Shown: positions 52,445-60,716, counted from the stretch's first letter. The stretch is 64,000 nt of DNA from Jeotgalibacillus sp. R-1-5s-1 (GCF_004405105.1 NZ_SORW01000022.1:89746-153745), one strand, 5' to 3'. The notes: generated by a model from the letters alone, not told the origin. Numbers and translations are program-made.

Positions 52445-52511
52445 CCTGTTTTCCTCCTCGTTTTTTTATCTATGACAACAGCAAATGCTGAAATCAACTA
52501 AAAAATGGCAT

Positions 52512-52550
52512 AAAAAAAGCATACCGCCCCAAAAAGCACGGTATGCTTTA
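52512..52550 (-). terminator. Attenuator terminator 2 of the bmrC leader
   Basis: AAAGCATACCG / CGGTATGCTTT with a 12-nt loop; seven T on the minus strand, only three on plus. Confidence 0.85.
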
Positions 52551-52588
52551 AAAAAGGACACAGACTGCACACGCAGACTGTGTCCTTT
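52551..52588 (-). terminator. Attenuator terminator 1 of the bmrC leader
   Basis: AAAGGACACAG-T-CTGC-gtgt-GCAG-T-CTGTGTCC then TTTTTT on minus. The upper part CTGCGTGT is complementary to ACACGCAG inside the leader peptide coding region. Confidence 0.88.
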
Positions 52589-52621
52589 CCATACAAATTC
52601 AAATAAACATCATCAGAATCG

Positions 52622-52690
52622 TTAAAAAGGTTTTCGCTGCGTGTTATTCAATTTTGCTTGCTTCGTGAATTTTTTCATTAGATGTTTCAT
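52622..52690 (-). CDS. Leader peptide of the bmrCD attenuator
   Basis: A 22-codon frame starting MKHLMKKFTKQAKLNN, strongly basic (seven Lys/Arg), ending in Lys-Pro-Phe. AAAGGAG lies 9 nt before ATG 52690. It sits between a sigma-A promoter and two terminators ahead of bmrC. Codons 16-18 contain ACACGCA, which can pair either with TGCGTGT at the start codon or with TGCGTGT in terminator 1. Ribosome position should therefore choose between termination and read-through. Not visibly related to known erm or cat leaders. Confidence 0.75.
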   Translation of the reverse strand: MKHLMKKFTKQAKLNNTQRKPF

Positions 52691-52741
52691 GACACGCAAC
52701 TCCTTTCTAATCGATTATTTGTCCATTGTTTGAACAACCCT

Positions 52742-52770
52742 AGAATATCCTACCAACTGACTACTGTCAA
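52742..52770 (-). promoter_or_regulatory. Sigma-A promoter of the bmrCD leader
   Basis: TTGACA, 17-nt spacer, TATTCT on the minus strand, about 52 nt before the leader peptide start. Confidence 0.82.
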
Positions 52771-52942
52771 TCTTTTTTCAGAATCTTTTTATAAACTTTA
52801 CATTCAAATTTCTCTGCAGGTATGTTCATCAGGCCCTTCAAACCAAAATAATATATTTTACATACAGGTTTGTTTAAAGGGGCGTTGGGTATCTTATTAG
52901 TAAGCTTTCACACACTTTTACATGATGAAGGAGGAACTCCCG

Positions 52943-53014
52943 ATGTTAAGAACAATCCTGATGATTATTGGCGCTATCGTTGTCATTGTATTCCTCGTGA
53001 ACCTAATTGCTTAA
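52943..53014 (+). CDS. 23-residue membrane peptide
   Basis: MLRTILMIIGAIVVIVFLVN then LIA: a single hydrophobic helix. AAGGAGG lies 8 nt before ATG 52943. The next small gene follows 14 nt after its stop with its own strong ribosome site, so both are on one transcript. Family unknown. Confidence 0.7.
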   Translation: MLRTILMIIGAIVVIVFLVNLIA

Positions 53015-53028
53015 AGGAGGAATTGAAC

Positions 53029-53178
53029 ATGGCTGATGAAAGAAAAGTTGAAGTTCATAAAGAGAAAAAGTCGGACAGCGGTCTTGTAGGCGCAACGCTA
53101 ATAAAGTACACAGCTTATGTGATCATCTTTATCGGTATTATATGGTTTTTAATCAATTATATTCTTCCTATGTTTTAA
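53029..53178 (+). CDS. 49-residue single-pass membrane protein
   Basis: A charged N-terminal half (MADERKVEVHKEKKSDSG) followed by a helix (YTAYVIIFIGIIWFLINYIL). AAAGGAGG 8 nt before ATG 53029. Forms a pair with the 23-residue peptide upstream; divergent from the bmrCD leader. I do not recognise the family. Confidence 0.75.
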   Translation: MADERKVEVHKEKKSDSGLVGATLIKYTAYVIIFIGIIWFLINYILPMF

Positions 53179-53206
53179 AGCCCTGTTCATACGGGGCTTT
53201 TTTTAT
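53178..53206 (+). terminator. Terminator of the small membrane protein pair
   Basis: AAAGCCC / GGGCTTT with a 10-nt loop and TTTTTTT. Confidence 0.82.
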
Positions 53207-53285
53207 TGTGTATTGGTGCCTGACCTGATTAATCAAAGCCCGCATTGGGTAAAGGTGAAAAAACGATCCTCAAGGGGTGAATATC

Positions 53286-53759
53286 ATGTTCAAACAGATT
53301 CTTGTTGCCTTTGACTCAACAGCTGCAAGCCAGAAAGCACTTGATGCAGCTGTGGAACTGCACCGTCTGCATCCTGATTCTTCACTTATTATCACACACG
53401 TATCACTTGATAAGTCCCGCCGCGATTCAACGATGTACGAACATTCCATGAATACTCAGACTGATCATCAGCCTGCAATGGAAAAAGAACAATTTGATAC
53501 ACGCCAGGATGAAAATAATAAGCTGAATCAGGCACTGCTTTCTGCGAAAGAGGTTCTTGATTCGAGGAATATTCATGCCGAGTTTTATCCTCTGACCGGC
53601 TCACCTGCTGAAGCGATTGTTGATTACGCCATACATAAAGGCGCAGATTTAATCATCGTTGGCCGGACAGAAAAAAGTTCGTTTCAGAAGCGCTTTCTTG
53701 GAAGCGTCAGCGAAACTATCGTTGAAAAAGCCCGCTGTCCTGTTCTCGTTATGAGGTAA
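53286..53759 (+). CDS. nhaX: Universal stress protein, NhaX-like
   Basis: A 157-residue UspA-fold protein: FKQILVAFDSTAASQKAL at the start and GSVSETIVEKARCPVLVMR at the end. The ATP loop, usually G-x2-G-x9-G-S/T, lacks the second Gly (IIVGRTEKSS), so nucleotide binding is doubtful. B. subtilis nhaX (yheK) is next to yheJIH, which supports the name. A His/Gln-rich insertion is near residues 45-70. AAGGGGTGA precedes ATG 53286. Confidence 0.85.
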   Translation: MFKQILVAFDSTAASQKALDAAVELHRLHPDSSLIITHVSLDKSRRDSTMYEHSMNTQTDHQPAMEKEQFDTRQDENNKLNQALLSAKEVLDSRNIHAEFYPLTGSPAEAIVDYAIHKGADLIIVGRTEKSSFQKRFLGSVSETIVEKARCPVLVMR

Positions 53760-53794
53760 AACCGTTTCATTTTCCCCTCTGATCCAATCTTTCG

Positions 53795-53805
53795 CTATAC
53801 TATAG
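53795..53805 (+). promoter_or_regulatory. Small palindrome at the tetR promoter
   Basis: CTATACTATAG, perfect 11-bp palindrome containing TATACT; could be an autoregulatory site of the TetR gene 30 nt downstream. Confidence 0.3.
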
Positions 53806-53834
53806 TCAGGAATACAGTTAAAGGATGATGGGAT

Positions 53835-54410
53835 ATGGCGCGACAGCGAAAAATGGACATGGAGGAACTGATGGAAGCAACAGAAAACCTTCTACTCGAA
53901 AAGGGATATGAAGGGTTTCACTTTAAAGCTCTGTCTGAAAACCTCAATGTTGCCCGCAGCACCATTTATGAATATTACAAAAATAAAGATGAATTGATCA
54001 CTGATTATATGAACATCCTGATGGAGCAGGTCATGAGAAGGATCCGCTCACTTGCTGATCAGCCATCTTCTTTTCTGATGCTTAAAGAACTCCTAATACT
54101 TTTTATGGAATACTCTCAGGTATATGACATGATCAAAATGCGCCCTTCACTTGACCAGAATGCTTCCCCTCATGTAAAAGAGCAGCTAAAGAAGCTTGAT
54201 GCACAGTCCAGGGAGCTGTTTCAGATCCTGCTGGTCGAGATTGAAAAGGCGAAAAATGAAGGCTCTATTCGAAAGGATCTTCCTACATCCCTCATTGCCG
54301 GGGTGTTTTTCAACACTGTTTTGATTCAAAATACAGATCAGATTCCTCCCCGTGAGTGGGCGGATCTATTATTCAGCCTGATCGAAGATGGCATTAAACC
54401 TAAAGACTGA
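53835..54410 (+). CDS. TetR family transcriptional regulator
   Basis: A 191-residue TetR-type regulator: N-terminal HTH FHFKALSENLNVARSTIYEYYKNKDELI (about residues 29-56). The C-terminal ligand domain gives no clue to ligand. It precedes the photolyase gene by 18 nt and may be in its operon. AAAGGATGA precedes ATG 53835. Not the FadR paralogue so far as can be seen: no acyl-CoA genes are adjacent. Confidence 0.88.
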   Translation: MARQRKMDMEELMEATENLLLEKGYEGFHFKALSENLNVARSTIYEYYKNKDELITDYMNILMEQVMRRIRSLADQPSSFLMLKELLILFMEYSQVYDMIKMRPSLDQNASPHVKEQLKKLDAQSRELFQILLVEIEKAKNEGSIRKDLPTSLIAGVFFNTVLIQNTDQIPPREWADLLFSLIEDGIKPKD

Positions 54411-54428
54411 TAATTGAGGTGTGATAAC

Positions 54429-55829
54429 GTGACGTCACTTGTCTGGATTAGAAAAGACATGCGTATGCATGACCACCCTGCTCTTTTTCATGGTGCAGAA
54501 AATGGTGAAGTCTTACCCGTATTTATTCTTGATGAACGGGAAGAAGTTGGAGAGGCCCAGAAATGGTTTTATCACCATGCGCTGGAGTCGTTTAAAAAAC
54601 GTCTGGAAAACGCGGGTGGGACCCTGCTTTTACAAAAAGGAAATCCCGAAAAAATAATTCCGGAACTTATTAAGGAGTATGACATCACAAAGATTTTCTG
54701 GAATCGTCAGTATGAACCAGACCTGATGAATGCAGACAGATCACTTGGCGAGAAGCTCCACGATCAGGGCATTGATGTTAATACGTATGAAGGCAGACTG
54801 CTTTTGTCCCCGTGGGAAGTTCGCAAAGCCAACGATGAGCCCTATAAAGTCTTTACTCCCTTTTACAAAGCGCTGCAAAAACATGATATTCCGGCTCCAT
54901 TAAAGAGCGTAAAAAGCCTTTCTTCTCCCGAAATTAAAAAAGGAACCTCCCTTACACTTGATGAACTTAAACTACTTCCTGAAATCAACTGGACAAATGG
55001 ATTTGAAAAGCGTTGGACCGTTTCAGAGGAAGCAGCGATCAGAAGATTTAAAGCGTTTGTCAAAAATAACCTGGGCGATTATAAAGAAGGCCGTGACTTT
55101 CCCGCTGAGGGTATCAGCTCAGCACTATCACCCTATTTCTCGCTTGGTCTTCTTTCCCCAAGAAGCACCTGGCATTACATCAAAAAGAAAGCTGAAGCAG
55201 CAGGCGAACCATTTTTAAGACAGCTTGTCTGGCGGGATTTTGCCTATATGCTGCTTGTTCATTTTCCAGATACCGTTTCAGACCCGATGAACGATCAGTT
55301 TTCTTCCTTTAAATGGCTGGATGATAAAGAGGGATTAAAGGCATGGCAAAAAGGCAGAACAGGCTTTCCAATTGTGGACGCCGGAATGAGAGAGCTTTGG
55401 GAAACCGGCTATATGCATAACCGTATCCGTATGGTCACAGCCTCTTTCCTGACAAAAGACCTTCTCATTCACTGGAAAGAAGGCGCAGACTGGTTTACCT
55501 ACACCCTTCTGGATGCTGACCTTGCCAACAATACAATGGGCTGGCAGTGGGTAGCAGGATCAGGAGCAGATGCATCACCGTTCTTCAGGATCTTCAATCC
55601 AATTACCCAGTCGAAAAAATTCGATCCTGACGCAGATTACATCCGAAAATGGGTACCCGAACTCGCAAAGCTTCCCGATAAATACATCCATGAACCAGCT
55701 GCTGCTCCGGAAGACGTTTTATCAAAAGCCGGTATCAAACTCGGTGATAACTACCCAAAACCGATCGTCGACCACTCAGCAGCCAGAAAACGCGCACTTG
55801 AACATTATGAAAAAATCAAAAATAAGTAG
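54429..55829 (+). CDS. phr: Deoxyribodipyrimidine photo-lyase (class I CPD photolyase)
   Basis: A 466-residue photolyase. The N-terminal antenna domain starts TSLVWIRKDMRMHDHPAL. The FAD domain carries FPIVDAGMRELWETGYMHNR, DLANNTMGWQWVAGSGADASP and FRIFNPITQSKKFDPDADYI, the full class I signature with the electron-chain Trp residues. It repairs cyclobutane dimers with blue light. GTG 54429 (GAGGTG 7 nt upstream) is chosen over an upstream frame lacking a site. Confidence 0.94.
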   Translation: MTSLVWIRKDMRMHDHPALFHGAENGEVLPVFILDEREEVGEAQKWFYHHALESFKKRLENAGGTLLLQKGNPEKIIPELIKEYDITKIFWNRQYEPDLMNADRSLGEKLHDQGIDVNTYEGRLLLSPWEVRKANDEPYKVFTPFYKALQKHDIPAPLKSVKSLSSPEIKKGTSLTLDELKLLPEINWTNGFEKRWTVSEEAAIRRFKAFVKNNLGDYKEGRDFPAEGISSALSPYFSLGLLSPRSTWHYIKKKAEAAGEPFLRQLVWRDFAYMLLVHFPDTVSDPMNDQFSSFKWLDDKEGLKAWQKGRTGFPIVDAGMRELWETGYMHNRIRMVTASFLTKDLLIHWKEGADWFTYTLLDADLANNTMGWQWVAGSGADASPFFRIFNPITQSKKFDPDADYIRKWVPELAKLPDKYIHEPAAAPEDVLSKAGIKLGDNYPKPIVDHSAARKRALEHYEKIKNK

Positions 55830-55837
55830 TCAATTTA

Positions 55838-55863
55838 AACCGGGCCTTCGCGTCCGGTTTTTT
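55838..55863 (+). terminator. Terminator of phr
   Basis: AAACCGG / CCGGTTTTTT with a 10-nt loop. Confidence 0.7.
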
Positions 55864-55901
55864 GAAGCGGAAAGCACTAAACTGAGGAACTTTTAGTGGT
55901 G

Positions 55902-56027
55902 ATTAGACCACTTTTTAGCTTTATTTGACCACTTTTTCTGGGTATTTGACCACTTTTCCGGAGTATTTGACCACTCTTTGAAAGTATTCGACCACTTTAT
56001 TGACTTATTTAACAACCTTATACTAAA
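55902..56027 (+). repeat. 21-bp-period tandem array 3 (six units)
   Basis: Units start at 55902, 55923, 55944, 55965, 55986 and 56007. Consensus ATTTGACCACTTTTnnnGGGT; GACCAC replaces GACAAC in the first five units. It lies 38 bp past the phr terminator. Confidence 0.92.
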
Positions 56028-56036
56028 CAACGCAAC

Positions 56037-56135
56037 CTAGCACAGGTGACTCACCGCGCGGTCACCGAAAAGCGGAGGCGAATCGTCCAGCTCCGACAAG
56101 CATAAGGCGGAGATGAAAAGAGGGCTGCCCAGGCC
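56037..56135 (+). repeat. Decayed composite of type A and type C repeats
   Basis: CACAGGTGACTCACCGCGCGG and GAAAAGCGGAGGCG are type A pieces; GACAAGCATAAGGCGGAGATG with AGAGGGCTGCCC is part of a type C element in the opposite orientation to the one at 33.3 kb. Array 3 and this remnant fill the 336-nt gap. Confidence 0.75.
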
Positions 56136-56146
56136 CGGTTTTTGAA

Positions 56147-56195
56147 AAATAAAAACAATGACCCCTTATTTCCCGGGATCATTGTTTTTATTTTT
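56147..56195 (-). terminator. Terminator of tatA, overlapping its last codons
   Basis: On minus: AATAAAAACAATGATCCC / GGGGTCATTGTTTTTATT, then TTT. Confidence 0.8.
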
Positions 56196-56348
56196 CGGAC
56201 TGTCATCCTTCATGACTTCATTCAGCCCTTTTTTAAACTCATATAACGTCTTCCCGGCTGTTTTCCCCAGCTCGGGTAACTTCGAAGGCCCAAACACAAT
56301 AAGCGCCACAAATAAAATAATTAAGATTTCACCAAAGCCGAGGTTCAT
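56166..56348 (-). CDS. tatA: Twin-arginine translocase subunit TatA
   Basis: 60 residues: N-terminal helix (GFGEILIILFVALIVFGP), the FGPSKLPELGKTAGK hinge and amphipathic helix, then a charged tail. TatA forms the pore for folded Tat substrates with TatC. No tatC is next to it, like the orphan tatAc of B. subtilis. AAAGGGGA precedes ATG 56348. Confidence 0.94.
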   Translation of the reverse strand: MNLGFGEILIILFVALIVFGPSKLPELGKTAGKTLYEFKKGLNEVMKDDSPKNKNNDPGK

Positions 56349-56402
56349 CTTACTCGTCCCCTTTACTACTTCATAATCTGATTATAACGCCAAACTTTAA
56401 CA

Positions 56403-56452
56403 AAACACAAAACGTGCCCGCCTTTTTTCACTAAAGACGGACACGTTTTCAC
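56403..56452 (-). terminator. Terminator of the gltP-type gene
   Basis: On minus: AAAACGTGTCCGTCTTT / AAAGGCGGGCACGTTTT, near-perfect 17-bp stem. Confidence 0.82.
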
Positions 56453-56466
56453 AAATATTTCTTATT

Positions 56467-57717
56467 TTACGCCTCTCCGCGCTGCTGCTTAATTTTCCGT
56501 TTCTTTTCAGACTCAGAAATATATAGTGCAACTGCAGCATCACCTGAGATATTAATGGCTGTACGACACATATCAAGCAGACGGTCGATACCGAGGATCA
56601 GTCCGATTCCGGCAACAGGCAGACCCACCTGATTCAGTACAAGGGCCAGAAGGATTAATCCGACACCAGGTACGCCTGCGGTTCCAATACTAGCCAAAAC
56701 AGCTGTCAGAACGACGGTTACGAGCTGAATAAACGTTAATTCAATCCCGTAAACCTGTGCAATAAAGATCGTTGCCACACCCTGCATGATCGCCGTTCCA
56801 TCCATATTGATCGTAGCCCCTAAAGGCTGTACGAAAGAGCTTGCAGGTTTGGAAACATTCAGATTTTTCTGGGCAGTTTCCATGGAAATCGGCAGCGTTG
56901 CGTTACTGCTTGATGTACTGAATCCTACCGTCATGGCAGGGGCAAATCCTTTAAAGAACCAGATCGGGTTCTTTTTCGCAAGAAATGCAATGATCGAACC
57001 GTACGTCACAATGGCATGGATCACGAGTGCAAGTAACACGACAACCACATACATTAAAATACTTTGCAGTGATTCAAATCCTGCTTCACCAAGTGCGGAA
57101 GCAATCAGACCAAAGGTACCGTATGGCGCAAACTTCATGACCAGACCAACAAGATACATGAAGATTTCATTACCCTGTTCAACCAGTTTATAAATTCCTT
57201 TTGTTTTTTCTCCTAAAACGGTTAAGGCAATACCAATGAAGATTGAAAAGGCGATAATCTGAAGCATGTTACCTTCTGCGAGAGCCTGAATTGGATTTGA
57301 AGGAATGATATCCAGCAATGTTTCTCCAACAGACGGGGTTTCTTCCGCTTCATAGCTGGCGGAATCTCTATCTTCCTGTGATAGCGGGGCATTACTACCA
57401 GGCTGGATGGCTGAAGCAAGCAACAGGCCGATCGTGATTGCTATGGCCGTTGTAGTCAGGAACGTTGCAATGGTTTTGACACCCATTCTCCCGAGCTTCT
57501 TTGTATCACCAAGACCGGCTACACCCAATACAAGCGAGAAGAATACAATCGGTACAACAAGCATATTAATTAATCCAAGGAAAATCTGTCCGAGTGGATT
57601 AAATAAATAAGTATCCAGCGTGCCGAATAAATCCGGCGCCCATACATTTAAAACTAATCCTGTTATCATACCGAGCACGAGCCCGATCAGGATTTTAGCA
57701 GTTAAATTTAACTTCAT
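56467..57717 (-). CDS. gltP: Dicarboxylate/amino acid:cation symporter (GltP/GltT type)
   Basis: A 416-residue DAACS-family symporter: helical hairpins with the Ser-rich STSSSNATLPISME motif (HP1), GATINMDGTAIMQG (TM7) and the HP2/TM8 region DRLLDMCRTAINISGDA. It takes up glutamate, aspartate or C4-dicarboxylates with protons or sodium. ATG 57717 has AGGAGG 8 nt upstream. Whether it is GltP or a paralogue (GltT, DctP) cannot be fixed; the acidic insert near residues 115-130 is unusual. Confidence 0.88.
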   Translation of the reverse strand: MKLNLTAKILIGLVLGMITGLVLNVWAPDLFGTLDTYLFNPLGQIFLGLINMLVVPIVFFSLVLGVAGLGDTKKLGRMGVKTIATFLTTTAIAITIGLLLASAIQPGSNAPLSQEDRDSASYEAEETPSVGETLLDIIPSNPIQALAEGNMLQIIAFSIFIGIALTVLGEKTKGIYKLVEQGNEIFMYLVGLVMKFAPYGTFGLIASALGEAGFESLQSILMYVVVVLLALVIHAIVTYGSIIAFLAKKNPIWFFKGFAPAMTVGFSTSSSNATLPISMETAQKNLNVSKPASSFVQPLGATINMDGTAIMQGVATIFIAQVYGIELTFIQLVTVVLTAVLASIGTAGVPGVGLILLALVLNQVGLPVAGIGLILGIDRLLDMCRTAINISGDAAVALYISESEKKRKIKQQRGEA

Positions 57718-57891
57718 AACCATAACCTCCTGCATCACATAAATATACAACAATAAAAATCTATACCCTTATTACTCTACTTGCTAACACATTTAAGATC
57801 AAATGAATAGGCTATAAACAGGTCAAAATGCATATTCTGAATTATATTTGGGTATAGTGAATTAGAAAGACGAAAGAAAGGGGCTGTTCCT

Positions 57892-58326
57892 ATGGATGAT
57901 AGAGTGGTTTACTTTATTTCTTCGAACCATGAACGCAGCTCAATTGCAGAGGGATGGGCTTCGCGCCTATATATCCCTAACACTATTTTCAAAAGTGCCG
58001 GATGGGCGGATGCCAGAAAAAGCACCCTTACATTAGAAGCGATGAAGGAGATTAATATCGATATTACAGATATTCATCCTTCCATTATAGATTGGCACGA
58101 TCTGCAGCAGGCTGATCTGATTGTCCTGATCCAGGATGAAGAAACAGACGAAAGGATTAACCTTGAACCATCTATTTCTCAAAAAGTTATTACCTGGAAT
58201 GTTATAAATCCTGAAAAAAGAGCTGCTGACCCTGTTACAAGATGGGTTTTATTTCAGGAGATCTGTGACGATATTGCACTCAGGATCCGTGATCTTGAGC
58301 AGCACCTGTCAGCACATGCTGTTTAA
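57892..58326 (+). CDS. ArsC/low-molecular-weight phosphatase-like protein lacking the catalytic Cys
   Basis: A 144-residue protein that aligns by eye with thioredoxin-coupled arsenate reductase: VYFISSNHERSSIAEGWASRL matches the N-terminal loop of ArsC (F-L-C-T-G-N-S-C-R-S-x2-A-E-G-W-A), and SAGWADARKSTLTLEAMKEI matches the following stretch. The loop Cys is absent, and the later Cys pair is missing too; the only Cys is near residue 127. So it is unlikely to reduce arsenate or act as a phosphatase; a binding or regulatory role is possible. The start follows AAAGGGGCTG. Confidence 0.75.
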   Translation: MDDRVVYFISSNHERSSIAEGWASRLYIPNTIFKSAGWADARKSTLTLEAMKEINIDITDIHPSIIDWHDLQQADLIVLIQDEETDERINLEPSISQKVITWNVINPEKRAADPVTRWVLFQEICDDIALRIRDLEQHLSAHAV

Positions 58327-58361
58327 CCTGAATCCTCCAACAAGGATTCAGGTTTTTTCTG
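58327..58361 (+). terminator. Terminator of the ArsC-like gene
   Basis: CCTGAATCCT / AGGATTCAGG stem then TTTTTT. Confidence 0.9.
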
Positions 58362-58369
58362 TTTATCAT

Positions 58370-58990
58370 TTATTTTCTCAGGATGGCTCTTACCGGACTG
58401 CCATCAGCCCCTACAATGTTCAGCGGCAGTGCAATCAGCTCGTACACCCCTTCTTCCACATGGTCAAGCACGAGTCCTTCAAGGATATAAATATCTTTAT
58501 CAAGCAGTTTGTGATGATTTTCCAGCTCTTTATTGTCAATAGGATCAACGGACGGCAGGTCTAAACCGATCAGACGGATGCCTTTGTCGGCCAGGAATGA
58601 CGGAACATTATGATCCATGACAGGGATTTTCTCCGGAAATACAGAACGGTCCCGCCAACTTTCTGTTTTTAACAATATCGCATTGACCTTTTTGGATTCA
58701 AGTTTCGACTGTAAATCCTCAATAAAGATCGTTTCTTTACCTGTTACGTCAACAACTGCTGCAGACGTGATATAACGGTCGATTTCAAGCTCATGTACCT
58801 TCTTTCCGTCCTCTGTAAAATGAAATGGAGCGTCGATATGCGTGCCTGAGTGCGCACTCATCTCAAGTTTCCCAACGTTTACCGATCCGCTCTCTTCCAT
58901 CCCCCAGGAAACCTCATAGCTGAAGCGGGTATCGCCTGGCCATGGAGCTGTCCTTTCAGATAACGACATTGAAATATCAATAATCTTCAT
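58370..58990 (-). CDS. kynB: Kynurenine formamidase KynB
   Basis: A 206-residue cyclase-family hydrolase with the Zn-binding HSGTHIDAPFHF motif (His47, His51, Asp53, His57). It hydrolyses N-formylkynurenine to kynurenine. It lies 16 nt after kynU on the same strand; GGAGGA precedes ATG 58990. In other Bacillus the operon is kynA-kynB-kynU; here the order is kynU-kynB and kynA is not adjacent. Confidence 0.9.
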   Translation of the reverse strand: MKIIDISMSLSERTAPWPGDTRFSYEVSWGMEESGSVNVGKLEMSAHSGTHIDAPFHFTEDGKKVHELEIDRYITSAAVVDVTGKETIFIEDLQSKLESKKVNAILLKTESWRDRSVFPEKIPVMDHNVPSFLADKGIRLIGLDLPSVDPIDNKELENHHKLLDKDIYILEGLVLDHVEEGVYELIALPLNIVGADGSPVRAILRK

Positions 58991-59006
58991 ATTAAATTAT
59001 CCTCCG

Positions 59007-60284
59007 TCAGGCGATTACATTTCGCTTATTTTCATAGTTTTTATATGATTTTGAGTGCATGATTTTTTTCAGTCTCAATAATCCTTCCAGCACATCCTGG
59101 TAACTCGTATACATGGCTGCCGGTGCCAGACGGATGATATCCGGTGCGCGAAAATCCGGAATGACCCCCTCATCCTTCAGCGCTTTACATATGCTTGCAG
59201 CTTCAGTATGGCGAAGTGCCACATGACCTCCACGCTGATTTTGATCAAGCGGCGTCACAATCTCAAAAGCCTCTTCAGACAATTCCTTTTGTATAAATGA
59301 GATCATATAAGCGGTCTGATTTAAGGACTTTTCTCTTAACCGGTTCATCCCGGCTTCCTCAAATAACTCAAGACTTCCAATCAGCGGTGCCGTAGACAGG
59401 ATATGCGGTGTGCCGATTTGATAAGCGCCTGCGCCATCCGCTTTTGTAAAGGTATGTTCCATATCAAACTGCTTTGTTTTGTCAGAACCGAACCACCCTT
59501 TTAATCCTGGCATTTTATCGTGGTGTTTTTCATGAACATATAACCCGCCTGTTCCTCCTGGCCCGTTATTCATATATTTGTAATTACACCATACAGCAAA
59601 ATCAACGCCCCAATCATGCAGTTCATGGGGAACGGCCCCAATCGAATGAGCAAGGTCAAATCCGACAATGATTCCTTTTTGATGCGCCATCTCCGTGATT
59701 TCCTTTATCGGTAAGAGCTGCCCACTTCTGTATAAGACAGATGGAAGTAAAAGCAGCGCTACGTCATCAGTCAGCACTTTCTCAATATCTGATAATGACA
59801 GTACATAACCGTCTTCTGAGCCTGCCTTGATTAATTCCTGCTCAGGGTCCCTGCCTTTCAGCTCGATCTGACTCTGAAGCGTATATATGTCTGATGGAAA
59901 ATTAAGATCATCAGCTGCAATTTTCGTACGATTTCCTTCAGGATGATAAAAGGTTGAAACGAGCTGGTGAAGATTAGTCGTAATGGAGCCCGTGACAATC
60001 ACTTCATGAGGCTTGGCACCGATTAATGGAGCGGTCTTCTCACCAAGCGTTTCAGATAAAGTGAACCACGGATGTTTTCCTTCCATCCACCCTTCTATAC
60101 CGAAGTTCTTCCAGCTGTCCAGCAGCTGCAAAACAGTATTTTCTGCTCTTTTTGACAACAGCCCCAGTGAATTTCCATCCAGATAAATCTGGTCCGGTTT
60201 TATGTAAAACTCCTTTTTAAATGACCCAAGCTGATCCTGCTGATCAAGTTGTTCCGCTTCTTTTACAGAAAATAAATAATTCAT
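59007..60284 (-). CDS. kynU: Kynureninase KynU
   Basis: A 425-residue PLP enzyme of the aminotransferase fold-I kynureninase family. [14 protein letters not shown] near the N-terminus, [51 protein letters not shown] (PLP Lys in NYKYMN) and [16 protein letters not shown] at the C-terminus are typical. It splits kynurenine into anthranilate and alanine. AAAGGAGGA precedes ATG 60284. First gene of kynUB. Confidence 0.93.
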   Translation of the reverse strand: MNYLFSVKEAEQLDQQDQLGSFKKEFYIKPDQIYLDGNSLGLLSKRAENTVLQLLDSWKNFGIEGWMEGKHPWFTLSETLGEKTAPLIGAKPHEVIVTGSITTNLHQLVSTFYHPEGNRTKIAADDLNFPSDIYTLQSQIELKGRDPEQELIKAGSEDGYVLSLSDIEKVLTDDVALLLLPSVLYRSGQLLPIKEITEMAHQKGIIVGFDLAHSIGAVPHELHDWGVDFAVWCNYKYMNNGPGGTGGLYVHEKHHDKMPGLKGWFGSDKTKQFDMEHTFTKADGAGAYQIGTPHILSTAPLIGSLELFEEAGMNRLREKSLNQTAYMISFIQKELSEEAFEIVTPLDQNQRGGHVALRHTEAASICKALKDEGVIPDFRAPDIIRLAPAAMYTSYQDVLEGLLRLKKIMHSKSYKNYENKRNVIA

Positions 60285-60330
60285 GTTATCCTCCTTTTTT
60301 GAGCCGTTTAATATATCACGAAAACGTTTT

Positions 60331-60357
60331 TATAGTATGGTATTATCATACCGTAAA
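60331..60357 (-). promoter_or_regulatory. Dyad in the kynU promoter region
   Basis: GGTAT-TATC-ATACC with partly matching flanks (TA...TA), next to the palindrome AAAACGTTTT at 60321-60330. On minus, GATAAT and TATAAA could serve as -10. Confidence 0.4.
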
Positions 60358-60422
60358 TAAAACATCAATGTAAGCTGAGCGCTGTCAGTCAATTAGGATG
60401 GGAAAGGGGTACTGCGGTTCGC

Positions 60423-60716
60423 ATGAAGCTTAATTCGGTAATAAAAACGATTCGCCTGATGATGTTAATCATACTGATTCCGTTATTTGTGCTGCTTCCC
60501 GACTCAGTAAAAGCAGCTTTATATGTGTTGCCGCTACTAATTCTCTTATCTGTCAGTCACCTGTTACTTGGAGAAAAACCGAAACATGCAAAGCTCAGAT
60601 TATATGTTTTGATTACCTGTATGTACCTGATCGGTGTACTGGCAGAACAGTCCTTGATCAGATTTATCGCAGCGATTGCCGTTATTTATGCATTACTCGC
60701 CGCGGAATATACATAA
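60423..60716 (+). CDS. Small membrane protein of unknown function
   Basis: 97 residues with three to four membrane helices (about 9-26, 31-48, 59-76, 79-95), separated by a basic loop (GEKPKHAKLR). AAAGGGGT lies about 12 nt before ATG 60423, a long spacing. It is divergent from kynU and ends 17 nt before the aldo-keto reductase gene, so probably co-transcribed. Not recognised. Confidence 0.65.
   Translation: MKLNSVIKTIRLMMLIILIPLFVLLPDSVKAALYVLPLLILLSVSHLLLGEKPKHAKLRLYVLITCMYLIGVLAEQSLIRFIAAIAVIYALLAAEYT

Noticed and set aside
53392..53604. Minus-strand frame opposite nhaX
   Set aside because: No ribosome site or protein-like features; lies wholly inside a well-supported gene.
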